Of a stretch of DNA of 64,000 nucleotides, positions 48,206 through 57,240 are shown in pieces. Positions within the stretch are counted from its first letter, which is position 1, and every line of letters begins with the position of its first letter. A program made the position numbers and the translations under genes. The stretch is from positions 7,554 to 71,553 of the forward strand of contig CAVTGB010000022.1 in NCBI GenBank assembly GCA_963734125.1, read 5' to 3'. Below the pieces are notes generated by a model that ran no database searches, was not told where the DNA came from, and worked only from the letters and a program-made list of their open reading frames with translations. The stretch is from DATARH01 sp963734125 (GTDB lineage Bacteria > Pseudomonadota > Alphaproteobacteria > ATCC43930 > CGMCC-115725).

Positions 48206-48216
48206 GTGCGCTGCAC
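48206..48216. promoter_or_regulatory. Candidate PhaR operator 2 (TGC-N3-GCA)
   Basis: GTGCGCTGCAC repeats the TGC-N3-GCA core of the site at 48148, with centres 55 bases apart. It lies 31 bases before the phasin start, where a repressor would overlap the promoter or leader. Confidence 0.45.
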
Positions 48217-48246
48217 TATTCGGCGGCGCCATGACGAGGACGAGCG

Positions 48247-48768
48247 ATGAGGGATGTGAAGCCAAAGCCCACCGTGCGCGACTTGGAGTCGCGCAAAATC
48301 TCCCCGGGCGAAACGGGGCCGACGGCGAACGCGCCGGCAATCGCGCCAGCGACCGCACCGGCGGCGGAATTTGTTTCCGCGGAGCCCGCCGCCGTTGCGG
48401 AATCGGCGCTGCAAATCGTGGCGACAACGGCCGAGCGAAAAGCCGATTCGGCTGACGACCCCTGGGCCGCCTTCGGCGATGCGCAGGCCGCGCTCGCCCG
48501 CGGCGTTGAGGAGATCGCCGCCGAGGTGACCCTGATGACCCGGTCGGGGATCGCCGCGGCAGCGGATGCCGCGGTCGCGCTCTTCCGCGTGACGACATTC
48601 GCCGAGGTGGTCGAAATCAATGCCGCGCTCGCCCGGCGCGGGACCGATGCGGTGATCGAAGGCTCGGCCAAGATGTCGGAAATCGGCGTCAAAACGATCG
48701 GCGAGGCGACGCGGCCGATCCTTTCGCGGTTGGGCGCGCCCTGGAGCGGCCTCCCGGCGGTCGGCTGA
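48247..48768 (+). CDS. phaP: Phasin family protein (PHA granule-associated)
   Basis: The 173-residue protein has an Ala/Pro-rich, disordered start and a phasin-like amphipathic helical region (about 75-165): DAQAALARGVEEIAAEVTLMTRSGIAAAADAAVALFRVTTFAEVVEINAALARRGTDAVIEGSAKMSEIGVKTIGEATRPI. Phasins coat storage granules and control their size. The pattern, size and presence of phaC at 20593 support the call. Two TGC-N3-GCA sites precede it. Confidence 0.82.
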   Translation: MRDVKPKPTVRDLESRKISPGETGPTANAPAIAPATAPAAEFVSAEPAAVAESALQIVATTAERKADSADDPWAAFGDAQAALARGVEEIAAEVTLMTRSGIAAAADAAVALFRVTTFAEVVEINAALARRGTDAVIEGSAKMSEIGVKTIGEATRPILSRLGAPWSGLPAVG

Positions 48769-48919
48769 TCGGCGGGAGGCCCGCAACCAAAGCCCGGGAG
48801 CGGCCTCCGAAAGCACCATGTTTTCGGGCCCCCGAGCGCCCGTTGCCCCTTGCACGGCCCCGAGCGGCATGCCAGATGTATGATGTCGTCAACTCAGCGA
48901 GGAGGGTGTGTAGCCAGCA

Positions 48920-49082
48920 TGACACCACCCGGCAGTTCCCAGTTGCCGACCGCTTGGCATCGGCAACCCACGGAAAAGTCCAAGAGATAGCCCGGCCGTG
49001 TGCCCGGGTGCGAAGGTCATCTTCGCAAACCGACCCCCGCCTGATGCCCCCGGCTGAACGCCACGGCGCGCGGGGGTCTTTG
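48920..49082 (+). ncRNA. Candidate structured leader or small RNA with a short leader ORF
   Basis: GAGGAGG precedes a 23-codon frame (48920-48991: MTPPGSSQLPTAWHRQPTEKSKR). The same RNA can form GTTGCCGA/TCGGCAAC (48943-48968), CCCGG/CCGGG (48992-49009), TGCGAAG/CTTCGCA (49010-49028) and GACCCCCGC/GCGGGGGTC (49033-49079), the last followed by TTT and located 26 bases before the hydrolase ATG. It could be an attenuator or leader, or a separate small RNA. It matches no riboswitch class I know. The remaining part of the gap 48769-48919 holds nothing clear. Confidence 0.3.
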
Positions 49083-49105
49083 CTGCCATCCCCAGCATCA
49101 CGCCA

Positions 49106-49990
49106 ATGATTGCCACCGAACTCGACAATTCCGGCCCGACTTCGCGAGTTTATTTCTCCCAGCGGCTCCGGCTCCATTACGTCGATTGGGGCAACCCGGC
49201 GGCGCCGCCCTTGCTACTCCTGCATGGCGGGCGCGATCACTGCCGCAACTGGGACTGGGTCGCCCTGGCGCTGCGCCGGGATTGGCATGTGCTGGCGCCC
49301 GATTTGCGCGGCCACGGCGACAGTCAATGGTCGCCCGACGGCAATTACTCGACCGCGGCCTATGTCTATGACCTGGCGCAACTGATCCATCAGCAGGAGC
49401 TGGCGCCGGTAACGATCGTCGCCCATTCGCTCGGCGGCAATATCGCGATCCGCCATGCCGGAGTTTATCCGGAAAAGGTGCGCAAGCTGGTGGCGATCGA
49501 AGGGCTGGGGCCCTCGCCCCGGCAAATGGCCGCGCGCTCCGCGCTCCCGATCGCCGAGCGCATGCGCAAATGGGTCGAGGAAGAGCGCGCGCTGTCGGGG
49601 CGATTGCCGCGCCGCTATGCCTCGATCGAGGAGGCGCTCAAGCGCATGCAGGAGGCCAACAGCCATCTTTCCCCCGAGCAGGCCCGCCACCTGACCCAGT
49701 ACGGGGTCAACCAGAACGAAGACGGCACCTATAGCTGGAAGTTCGACAATTACGTGCGCGCCGATTCGCCCTACGGCATGACGCAACAGGAGATCGAGCA
49801 GCTGTGGGAGCGGATCAGCTGCCCGACGCTCCTGGTTTACGGCAAGGAGAGCTGGGCCGCCAACCCGGAGGAGGATGGCCGGTTGCGCCATTTCCGGAAT
49901 GCCCGGGTGGTGTCGGTCGAAGGCGCCGGTCATTGGGTTCACCATGACCGGCTCGATGTGTTCCTCGGCTTGCTGCGCGGCTTCCTCTGA
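49106..49990 (+). CDS. Alpha/beta hydrolase
   Basis: The 294-residue alpha/beta-hydrolase has LLLLHGGRDHCRNWDWVALAL (oxyanion region), PDLRGHGDSQW, the nucleophile elbow VAHSLGGNIAIRHA with Ser as nucleophile, a late acidic/catalytic region YGKESWAANPEED and the His in EGAGHWVHHDRLD. The length and motif order suit esterases or epoxide/haloalkane hydrolase-like members. The substrate is unknown. A transporter gene starts 10 bases after its stop. Confidence 0.88.
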   Translation: MIATELDNSGPTSRVYFSQRLRLHYVDWGNPAAPPLLLLHGGRDHCRNWDWVALALRRDWHVLAPDLRGHGDSQWSPDGNYSTAAYVYDLAQLIHQQELAPVTIVAHSLGGNIAIRHAGVYPEKVRKLVAIEGLGPSPRQMAARSALPIAERMRKWVEEERALSGRLPRRYASIEEALKRMQEANSHLSPEQARHLTQYGVNQNEDGTYSWKFDNYVRADSPYGMTQQEIEQLWERISCPTLLVYGKESWAANPEEDGRLRHFRNARVVSVEGAGHWVHHDRLDVFLGLLRGFL

Positions 49991-50000
49991 CGCTCGTACT

Positions 50001-51287
50001 GTGCTGTTTCGCGGGCGACACCACCTTAGACCGCACTCCACCCGGCGTGGCCTCCTCGTCCTGCTCGGGCCGGGGCTGATCACCGGCGCCTCGGACGACG
50101 ACCCCAGCGGCATTGCCACCTATTCGCAGGCCGGCGCCCAGTTCGGCTTCGCGTTGGGCTGGGTCATGCTGTTCAGCTATCCGCTGATGGCGGCGATCCA
50201 GGAGATCAGCGCGCGCATCGGCCGGGTAACCGGCAAGGGTATCGCCGCCAACATCCGCGAGCACTACCCGCTCTCATTGCTGCGCGCCATCGTCGGGCTG
50301 TTGTTGGTCGCCAACATCATCAATCTCGGCGCCGATCTGGGCGCGATGGGCGACGCTTTGCGGCTGCTCGTCGGCGGTTCGACCGGGGTCTACGTCGTGG
50401 TTTTCGCGGTGCTGTGTACGGCGCTCGAAATCTTCCTGCGCTACAAGCGCTACGTCAAAATCCTCAAATGGCTGACCCTGTCCTTGTTCGCCTATGTCGC
50501 GACGGTGCTCATTGTCGCGGTGCCGTGGGGCGAGGTTCTCTATCGCACGCTGGTGCCGAGCCTCATTTGGCAGCAGGACTATGTCGTCGTCATCGTCGCC
50601 GTCTTGGGCACGACGATCAGCCCCTATTTGTTCTTCTGGCAGGCTTCCGAGGAGGCCGAGGACGAGCGCGTCAACCCGGAGGAGCATCCGCTGACCGAGG
50701 TGCCCGATGAAGCCCCCGGTCAAATCCGGCGCATCGAGATCGACACCTATCTCGGCATGGGGCTATCGAACCTGATCGCACTCTGCATCATCATCACCAC
50801 CGCCGCGACGCTGCACCTGCACGGCATCACCGACATCCAGACATCGGAACAGGCGGCGCTGGCATTGCGCCCGATTGCCGGCGAGTTCGCCTTTGCCGTC
50901 TTCGCCTGCGGCATCGTCGGCACTGGTCTCTTGGCGATCCCGGTGCTCGCCGGTTCGGCCGCCTACGGCCTGGCCGAGGCGATGGAATGGCCGACTGGCC
51001 TTGCCCGCCTGCCGCGCGACGCCAAGGCCTTTTACGGCACGATCGTGGTTGGCACGTTGATCGGGGTCGCGATCAATTTCGTCCATATCGACCCGATCAA
51101 GGCGCTGTTCTGGAGCGCGGTGGTCAACGGTGTCGTCGCGGTGCCGCTGATGATCGTGATGATGCTGATGACAATGCGGCAGGAGGTGATGGGCGCGTTC
51201 ACCCTGCCGCGCCCGCTGTGGGCGGTCGGCTGGCTGTCGACCGCGGCGATGGCGCTCGCCGTCGCGGTGATGTTCGCGACCTGGTAG
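50001..51287 (+). CDS. NRAMP family divalent-metal transporter (atypical motif)
   Basis: The GTG at 50001 gives 428 residues with about 11 membrane segments. Segment 1 contains GPGLITGASDDDPSGIATYSQAGAQFG, where canonical NRAMP has DPGN. Segment 6 contains ACGIVGTGLLAIPVLAGSAAY instead of the usual A-x-x-M-P-H. Missing the metal-selective Met and His suggests a different ion, perhaps Mg or Mn, as in NRAMP-related transporters (NRMT). It overlaps no gene but starts immediately after the hydrolase, so an operon is likely. Confidence 0.85.
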   Translation: MLFRGRHHLRPHSTRRGLLVLLGPGLITGASDDDPSGIATYSQAGAQFGFALGWVMLFSYPLMAAIQEISARIGRVTGKGIAANIREHYPLSLLRAIVGLLLVANIINLGADLGAMGDALRLLVGGSTGVYVVVFAVLCTALEIFLRYKRYVKILKWLTLSLFAYVATVLIVAVPWGEVLYRTLVPSLIWQQDYVVVIVAVLGTTISPYLFFWQASEEAEDERVNPEEHPLTEVPDEAPGQIRRIEIDTYLGMGLSNLIALCIIITTAATLHLHGITDIQTSEQAALALRPIAGEFAFAVFACGIVGTGLLAIPVLAGSAAYGLAEAMEWPTGLARLPRDAKAFYGTIVVGTLIGVAINFVHIDPIKALFWSAVVNGVVAVPLMIVMMLMTMRQEVMGAFTLPRPLWAVGWLSTAAMALAVAVMFATW

Positions 51288-51310
51288 GGGTAGGCCCCGG
51301 GCGGGTTCGG

Positions 51311-51778
51311 TTATCGAGCGCTGGTAAAAATCGGGAAGATCACGCGGTCGCCCGACCGGATCGCGAGCCGGGCTGCGGTGCCGCCATTCAATTCGATGAC
51401 GGCGCGCACCGGCGCGGCTGCGGCAATCGTCGCGAGCGAGCCCGGCACCGCGCGCTCGTGGATGTTGACGATCCGGCCCACCGCATCGACGAACAGCATG
51501 TCGAGGGGTATCAACGTGTTCTTCATCCACATCGTCGCCCGCGACGGGGTGACGAAATCGAACAGCATGCCGGCATCGGGCGCGAGAGACTGGCGAAACA
51601 TCAGCCCCTGCTCCATCTGCGCCGGGGTGGTCGCGAGTTCGACGGTGAATTTATGAGGCCCCGCCGCGGTGACGATGGTCAAGGGGGCGGTCGGGAATTG
51701 CGCCAGCTGGGCGCGCAGCGGATTGGCCGCGACCACCAGAAAGAGCGGGAGGATGAGAAGACGGCGGCGGGTGAGCAT
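51311..51778 (-). CDS. DUF192 (UPF0127) exported protein
   Basis: The 155-residue protein has an N-terminal signal (RRRLLILPLFLVVAANPLRAQ) and the DUF192 fold: VELATTPAQMEQGLMFRQSL, the conserved MLFDF, MWMKNTLIPLDMLFVD, then IVNIHERAVPGS...VIELNGGTAARLAIRSGD. The function is unknown; the family is usually periplasmic. It is convergent with the NRAMP gene, and metC-like 51854 is divergent from it. Confidence 0.88.
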   Translation of the reverse strand: MLTRRRLLILPLFLVVAANPLRAQLAQFPTAPLTIVTAAGPHKFTVELATTPAQMEQGLMFRQSLAPDAGMLFDFVTPSRATMWMKNTLIPLDMLFVDAVGRIVNIHERAVPGSLATIAAAAPVRAVIELNGGTAARLAIRSGDRVIFPIFTSAR

Positions 51779-51853
51779 GGCGTTCGTGATGACCATCCGA
51801 TCTGAACGGACTTCACTGTAGCATGGGAGGACGAAGCTTCGGAGGCACGACCG

Positions 51854-52996
51854 ATGGCGCGCAACATGCCGCACCCCGCGACCCTCGCCGCGCAGGGGCT
51901 TGGTTGGACCGATCCCGCGACCGGCGCCGTTATCCTGCCGCTCCACACCGCGACCACTTTCGAGCGCGACCCCGACAACCAGTACCGCCGCGGCCGCTCC
52001 TATGGCCGGGCCGACAATCCCGGCTACGACCAGCCGCAGGCGCTCTTGACCGCGCTCGAAGGCGGCGCCGCCTCGCTCCTCTTCGCGTCCGGCATGGCGG
52101 CGGCGACCGCGGTGTTCTTCAGCCTGCCACTCGGCGCCCATGTGGTGGCGCCGCGAATCATGTATTGGGCCTTGCGGCGCTGGCTCGCCGCGGCCGATGC
52201 CAAGGGCGCGCTTCAGGTCGATTTCGTCGACGCGACCGCGCTTGACCAGTTGCGCCGGGCGGTTATGCCCGGCCGCACCCGCCTCCTGTGGATCGAGACG
52301 CCGGCCAACCCGTTGTGGTCGATCGCCGATATCGCCGGCGCCGCCGAGATCGCCCACAAGGCCGGTGCGCTTGTCGCCGTCGACAGCACCGCCGCGACCC
52401 CGGTCCTCACCCGCCCCTTGGAGCATGGCGCCGATATCGTCATGCATTCGGCGACGAAATACCTGAATGGCCACAGCGATGTGATCGCCGGCTCCTTGAC
52501 CACGGCACGGGAGGACGAGTTCTGGCAACGCCTCGTTGCGGCGCGCAGCGGCGGCGGCGCCATTCTCGGCAGTCTCGAAACCTATCTCCTGATGCGCGGA
52601 ATGCGCACGCTCCACGTCAGGGTCGAGCGCGCCTGCCGCTCGGCACAGGCCATCGCCGAGCGCTTCGCGGGACACGAAAAGGTGAAGGCCGTCCTCTACC
52701 CGGGCCTCTCGACCCAGCCCGGCCATAGGGTCGCGGCGCGCCAGATGGTGGGCGGGTTCGGCGGCATGCTGAGCATTCGCGTGAAGGGCGGAGCGGCGGC
52801 GGCGATCGCCACGGCCGCCCGCGTCGAATTGTGGAAGCGCGCGACCTCCTTGGGCGGGGTCGAGAGCCTTATCGAGCACCGCGCCTCGATCGAAGGCGCC
52901 GGCAGCCCGGTCCCGCCGGATCTCCTACGCCTTTCGGTCGGGATCGAGCACCCCGACGATCTCATTGCCGATCTCGAAGCCGCGCTCGGCGGGTGA
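51854..52996 (+). CDS. metC: PLP-dependent trans-sulfuration enzyme (cystathionine beta-lyase type)
   Basis: The 380-residue fold-type I PLP enzyme has the Cys/Met metabolism signature VVMHSATKYLNGHSDVIAG, in which the Lys in SATKY binds PLP; WIETPANPLWSIADI and VDSTAATPVL bind cofactor. YGRADNPGYDQPQALLTALEGGAASLLFASGMAA is typical. It may cleave cystathionine to homocysteine, but gamma-lyase or gamma-synthase activity cannot be excluded. It is convergent with the suf operon end. Confidence 0.85.
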   Translation: MARNMPHPATLAAQGLGWTDPATGAVILPLHTATTFERDPDNQYRRGRSYGRADNPGYDQPQALLTALEGGAASLLFASGMAAATAVFFSLPLGAHVVAPRIMYWALRRWLAAADAKGALQVDFVDATALDQLRRAVMPGRTRLLWIETPANPLWSIADIAGAAEIAHKAGALVAVDSTAATPVLTRPLEHGADIVMHSATKYLNGHSDVIAGSLTTAREDEFWQRLVAARSGGGAILGSLETYLLMRGMRTLHVRVERACRSAQAIAERFAGHEKVKAVLYPGLSTQPGHRVAARQMVGGFGGMLSIRVKGGAAAAIATAARVELWKRATSLGGVESLIEHRASIEGAGSPVPPDLLRLSVGIEHPDDLIADLEAALGG

Positions 52997-53012
52997 AGCC
53001 ACCGACGCGCAG

Positions 53013-53420
53013 TTACATCATGCCGAGTTCGAGCTTGGCTTCTTCGGTCATCCGGTCCTTGTCCCAGGGCGGCGTCCAGACCAGCTTGACCCGGACCTCG
53101 CTGACCCCCGGCACCGTGGCGATCGCGGCCTCGACTTCGCCCGGCATGCTTTGCGCGACCGGGCAAGCCGGCGTCGTCAGCGTCATCTCGACAAAGACGA
53201 TGCCACCCTTCCTGACAATGAGCTCGTAAATCAGCCCGAGATCGACCAGATTGACCGGGATCTCGGGGTCCTGCACGGTTTTGAGGGCTTCGAGCACCGG
53301 CTCCATCAGCACCGGATCGTCCTCGCCGTCGGGGCGCTCAACCCCTTCGGTCGCAGCCGGCGCCGGGGTATCGAAATCGAAATAGTCGCGGTTGCTGTCG
53401 TCCTCGCCCGATGGTGCCAT
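53013..53420 (-). CDS. sufT: SufT-like Fe-S assembly protein (MIP18/DUF59)
   Basis: The 135-residue protein has a DUF59 core, VLEALKTVQDPEIPVNLVDLGLIYELIV, followed by VEMTLTTPACPVAQSMPGEVEAAI with the conserved Cys, then WDKDRMTEEAKLELGM. An acidic N-terminal stretch precedes it. The family helps mature Fe-S proteins and is the usual last gene of suf operons. It lies 4 bases after sufU. Confidence 0.9.
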   Translation of the reverse strand: MAPSGEDDSNRDYFDFDTPAPAATEGVERPDGEDDPVLMEPVLEALKTVQDPEIPVNLVDLGLIYELIVRKGGIVFVEMTLTTPACPVAQSMPGEVEAAIATVPGVSEVRVKLVWTPPWDKDRMTEEAKLELGMM

Positions 53421-53424
53421 CCTG

Positions 53425-53895
53425 CTACTCCGTCTTGACCGTATCGCCGGCGAGGCCCGATTTGAGCGCCGCCTCGAAGGCGTGCCACGGCAGGGTCGCG
53501 CATTTGATGCGGACCGGATAGGCCCGGACGCCGGTCAGCGGCTCCAGGCGCTCAGCATCCTCCTGCAGCGACTCGGGCAGCTCCCCAGGCGTACCGCCGG
53601 TGACGCTGGCATGGAACTGCGCAAAGAGCTGGCGCGCCTCGTCGAGCGTCTTGCCTTTCAAGACTTCGGTCATCAAGGAGGCGGCCGCCGTCGAGATCGC
53701 GCAGCCGCGCCCCTCGAAGCTGACGTCGGCGATGCGCTCGCCCTCGATCGCGAGATAGACCGTCACCCGGTCTCCGCATAAAGGGTTGTGGCCGCGCGCC
53801 AGATGCGTCGGGTGTTCAAGCGCGCGCTGGTTGCGCGGGTGGCGGCCGTGATCGAGGATGATGTCCTGATAGAGTTCGCGTAATTCGTCACTCAT
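53425..53895 (-). CDS. sufU: SufU-type Fe-S assembly protein
   Basis: The 156-residue NifU/IscU-like protein has the three conserved Cys positions: HNPLCGDRV, GRGCAISTAAASLM and KCATLPWHAF. The extra ~20 residues between the second and third Cys mark SufU rather than IscU. SufU receives sulfur from SufS, often with zinc. Its ATG overlaps the sufS stop as ATGA. Confidence 0.93.
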   Translation of the reverse strand: MSDELRELYQDIILDHGRHPRNQRALEHPTHLARGHNPLCGDRVTVYLAIEGERIADVSFEGRGCAISTAAASLMTEVLKGKTLDEARQLFAQFHASVTGGTPGELPESLQEDAERLEPLTGVRAYPVRIKCATLPWHAFEAALKSGLAGDTVKTE

Positions 53896-55109
53896 CGCAG
53901 AAACATCTCCCGGCAGGCTTCGACCGCCGCGGCCAGGCGGTCGATGTCTGCTTCGTCATTATAGACCCCGAACGAGGCGCGCACGGTACCCATCAGGCCC
54001 AGCTTGTCCATCAGCGGCTGGGCGCAGTGATGGCCGACGCGGACCGCAACGCCGTGCTGGTCGAGGACGGTGCCGACGTCGTGCGGGTGGACGCCCTCGA
54101 GGTTGAAGGAAAGGATGCTGAGCCGGCGCTGCCCACCGGGAACGAGCTGCACGCCCGGAATCCGCGACAGGCGGTCGACGCCATACCCGGTCAGCGCCGC
54201 CTCGTGCTCGCGGATGTTGTCGCGCCCCAACCCCTCGATAAAGCCGATCGCCTGGGCGAGGCCGACCGCGCCGGCGATATCGGGGGTGCCGGCCTCGAAG
54301 CGGTGCGGCGGTTCCTGAAACTCGGTCTTCTCGTAGGTGACGTTGGCGATCATGCCGCCGCCGGTCTGCCAGGGTGGCATCGAGAGGAGCGCATCGTAAC
54401 GCCCGTAGAGCACGCCGGTGCCGGTCGGCCCGTAGGCCTTGTGCCCGGAGAACACATAGAAATCGCAGCCCAGCGCCTGGACGTCGACCGGCAGCCGCGG
54501 CACTGCCTGGCAGCCGTCGATCAGCACCAGCGCGCCCCTTGCATGGGCCAGTTCGACGATCCGCGCGACCGGCAATAGCGCGCCGGTGACGTTGGAAATA
54601 TGGGTCACCGCGACAAGCCGGGTGCGCGGCCCGAGCAGCGCCTCGAATTGCGCGAGGTCGAATTCGCCGGTGGCGTCGGTCGGCGCCACGATGAGGCGGG
54701 AGCCGACGCGCTCGCAGAGCATCTGCCAAGGCACGAGGTTGGAATGGTGCTCAACGTCGCTGATCACTATTTCGTCGCCGGGCTTCACATGAGCCGGGCC
54801 CCAGCTTTGCGCGACCAGGTTGATCGCCTCGGTGGCGCCGCGCACAAAGACGATCTCGCGCTCGTCCGTCGCGTTGAGGAAGGCGCGCACGCCTTCGCGG
54901 GCCTCCTCGAACCGGTCGGTCGAGCGCGCGCTCAATTGGTAGACGCCGCGATGCACGTTGGCATAGTCGCTGCGGTAGAATTCGGCGATGCCGTCGATGA
55001 CCCGGCGCGGCTTCTGGGCGCTGGCGCCGGAATCGAGGAATACGAGGCCGGGATTGCGCTCGAAGATCGGAAACTCGCGGCGCAATTCGCGCGGATCGAA
55101 CCCGGCCAT
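53892..55109 (-). CDS. sufS: Cysteine desulfurase SufS
   Basis: The 405-residue class II cysteine desulfurase begins MAGFDPRELRREFPIFERN with GGAGGAG upstream. Motifs are FLDSGASAQKP, VRGATEAINLVAQSWG, SDVEHHSNLVPWQ, the PLP Lys in FSGHKAYGPTGTGVLYG and the catalytic Cys in VRVGHHCAQPLMDKLG. It supplies sulfur for Fe-S clusters. It lies 19 bases after sufD. Confidence 0.96.
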   Translation of the reverse strand: MAGFDPRELRREFPIFERNPGLVFLDSGASAQKPRRVIDGIAEFYRSDYANVHRGVYQLSARSTDRFEEAREGVRAFLNATDEREIVFVRGATEAINLVAQSWGPAHVKPGDEIVISDVEHHSNLVPWQMLCERVGSRLIVAPTDATGEFDLAQFEALLGPRTRLVAVTHISNVTGALLPVARIVELAHARGALVLIDGCQAVPRLPVDVQALGCDFYVFSGHKAYGPTGTGVLYGRYDALLSMPPWQTGGGMIANVTYEKTEFQEPPHRFEAGTPDIAGAVGLAQAIGFIEGLGRDNIREHEAALTGYGVDRLSRIPGVQLVPGGQRRLSILSFNLEGVHPHDVGTVLDQHGVAVRVGHHCAQPLMDKLGLMGTVRASFGVYNDEADIDRLAAAVEACREMFLR

Positions 55110-55128
55110 CCGTACTCCTCCAGCCATC

Positions 55129-56454
55129 CTAATCGTCAAGATTGCCGAGCCGCCCGGCGAGGTGGCGCAGCAGATGCACGCGGGTGGCGAAGTCATCGAC
55201 GGTTTCCACCACCTCGCGCAGAAACCCATCGATCAGCATGTGTCGGGCTTCCTCGGCCGGGATGCCGCGGGCCTGCAAATAAAACAGCGCCGCCTCGTCG
55301 AGATCGCCGACGCTGGCGCCGTGGCTGCACTTGACGTCGTCAGCATAGATTTCAAGTTCGGGTTTGGTGTCGATGACCGCGCGGGCGCCAATGAGGAGGT
55401 TGCGGCTCAGTTGGTGCGCATCGGTCTTCTGGGCATCTTCGCGCACGATGATGCGGCCCTGAAAGGCGCCGTGCCCGCGCCCCGCCGCGACGCCCTTGAT
55501 GAGCTCGCGCGTCTGTCCGCCGGGGGCCGCGTGATCGATTGTGGTGACGATGTTTGCTTCGTCCTGGCCAGTGACGACATAGGCGCCGTCGAGCCGGCAG
55601 CGCGCGTTCTCCCCAGCCATCACGACGCTGGCCTCGTGCCGCACCCGTCGGCCGCCGAGGAGGAGCGCAAAGCCGGTAAAACGCGCGTCGCGGCCGAGCG
55701 TCGCGTCGAGCTGCGCCAGGTGCACGGCCTCGCCCGATTCTTCGACGATCGCGGTGCGGGCCAATTCGGCGCCCTCGGCGAGCCGGATCGCGACGAACAT
55801 CGTTGCGCCAATAGCGGCCCTCGCCGGCATAGACCTCGAGGAGGCTGGCGCTGCTGCCTTCGCCCAGCCTGATCAGGCTGCGGGTGTGATAGGAGCCCGC
55901 GGCGGCGCCCGAGCACAGGTGAACGATCTCGATCGGCGGGTCGAGCGCCACCCCGGGCGCGATGTCGAGGACATAGCCGTCGGCGAAGAAGCGCCGCGTT
56001 GAGCGCGGCGAACGGGTGCGCGGCATCGCCCGGGACCGAGCCCACGACCTGATCGAGAAGCTCCGGCCGCTCGGCCAGCGCCGCGGAGATCGCCCCGAAC
56101 CACACCCCCTCTGGCATATCGAGCGAGGACAAGTCTTGGGCGAAATGACCATCGACAAAAACCAGGCGCGCTCCCTTTCCGGGCAGCAATAGGCCGGTCA
56201 GATGCTCGCCCATCGCCCGCAGCACTCGGGCCGACGGCGCGGCGGCGGGGAGGAGCGGGTCGCGCGTCGAGCGGCTGCAAATCGAGATAGCGCCAGTTCT
56301 CGCTCTTGCGGCTGGGAAAGCCGGCTTCGGCAAAGCGGGCCATGCCGCTCCGGCGGCTGCCGGCGAGCGCCGCGCCGTCGGCAGCGCCGCGGTCGAAGGC
56401 GTCGAGATAGGGCCGGGCCTCGGGCTTCACCGGGTAATCGACGATCGCGTTCAT
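55129..56454 (-). CDS. sufD: Fe-S scaffold protein SufD, frameshifted
   Basis: SufD partners SufB and SufC in the cluster-building complex. The N-terminal frame reads MNAIVDYPVKPEARPYLDAF...SRKSENWRYLDLQPL. Later frames give LLPGKGARLVFVDGHFAQDLSSL, FFADGYVLDIAPGVALDPPIEIVHL and IRLAEGAELARTAIVEES...VKCSHGASVGDLDEAALFYLQARGIPAEEARHMLIDGF ending at 55129. Frame changes fall near 56265, 55998 and 55815. The C-terminal core is complete. Its ATG overlaps the sufC stop as ATGA. Joined length is ~440 residues. Confidence 0.9.
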
Positions 56455-57218
56455 CAGGCTACGTCGCCCACGGCCTCGTCGAACGTGCCGTAGCCGCGCG
56501 CCTCCAGTTCGGCGGCGAGGCCCTTGTCGCCCGATTGCACGATGCGGCCATCCTGCAGCACGTGCACGCGGTCCGGTTCGACATGGTCGAGGAGGCGCTG
56601 GTAATGGGTGATCATGACGATCGCCCGGTCCGGCGCGCGCAGCCCGTTGACCCCGCGCGCCACGGTGCGCAGCGCGTCGATGTCGAGCCCGCTGTCGGTC
56701 TCGTCGAGGATCGCGAGCTTCGGTTCGAGCATCGCCATCTGGAAGATTTCGTTGCGCTTTTTCTCGCCGCCAGAAAACCCGACATTGACCGCGCGCTGCA
56801 GGAGATCGTCGCCGATGTCGAGGAGCTTCAATTTGGCGCGCACGATGCGCAGGAACTGGCCGGCGTCGAGCTCGGGTTCGCCCCGGTGACGGCGCTGGGC
56901 GTTGACCGCGGCGCGCAGGAAATAGGTGTTGTTGACCCCGGGGATCTCGACCGGGTACTGGAAGGCGAGGAAGACCCCCTCGCGCGCCCGCTCGTCCGCC
57001 GGCATCGCGAGGAGGTCGCGCCCCTGATAGCGAACGCTGCCGTCGGTCACGATATAGCCCTCGCGCCCGGCGAGGACCGCGGCAAGCGTCGACTTGCCGC
57101 CGCCGTTCGGCCCCATGATCGCGTGCACCTCGCCCGCCGCGACCGCGAGGTCGATCCCTTTCAGGATCTCGCGGCCATCGGCAAGTCGGGCGTGCAGATT
57201 ATGGATTTCGAGCATCAT
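56454..57218 (-). CDS. sufC: Fe-S assembly ATPase SufC
   Basis: The 254-residue ABC-type ATPase has Walker A IMGPNGGGKSTLAAVL, the signature NVGFSGGEKKRNEIFQMAML and Walker B KLAILDETDSGLDIDAL. It powers the SufBCD scaffold. The gene is intact. A small extra gene separates it from sufB, which is unusual. Confidence 0.96.
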   Translation of the reverse strand: MMLEIHNLHARLADGREILKGIDLAVAAGEVHAIMGPNGGGKSTLAAVLAGREGYIVTDGSVRYQGRDLLAMPADERAREGVFLAFQYPVEIPGVNNTYFLRAAVNAQRRHRGEPELDAGQFLRIVRAKLKLLDIGDDLLQRAVNVGFSGGEKKRNEIFQMAMLEPKLAILDETDSGLDIDALRTVARGVNGLRAPDRAIVMITHYQRLLDHVEPDRVHVLQDGRIVQSGDKGLAAELEARGYGTFDEAVGDVA

Positions 57219-57240
57219 TTATGCCGCACCGATCTTCCGC

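Noticed and set aside
48843..48885. Sigma-70 promoter (TTGCAC and TATGAT) before the structured leader
   Set aside because: The spacing is about 23 bases, too long for a standard promoter.
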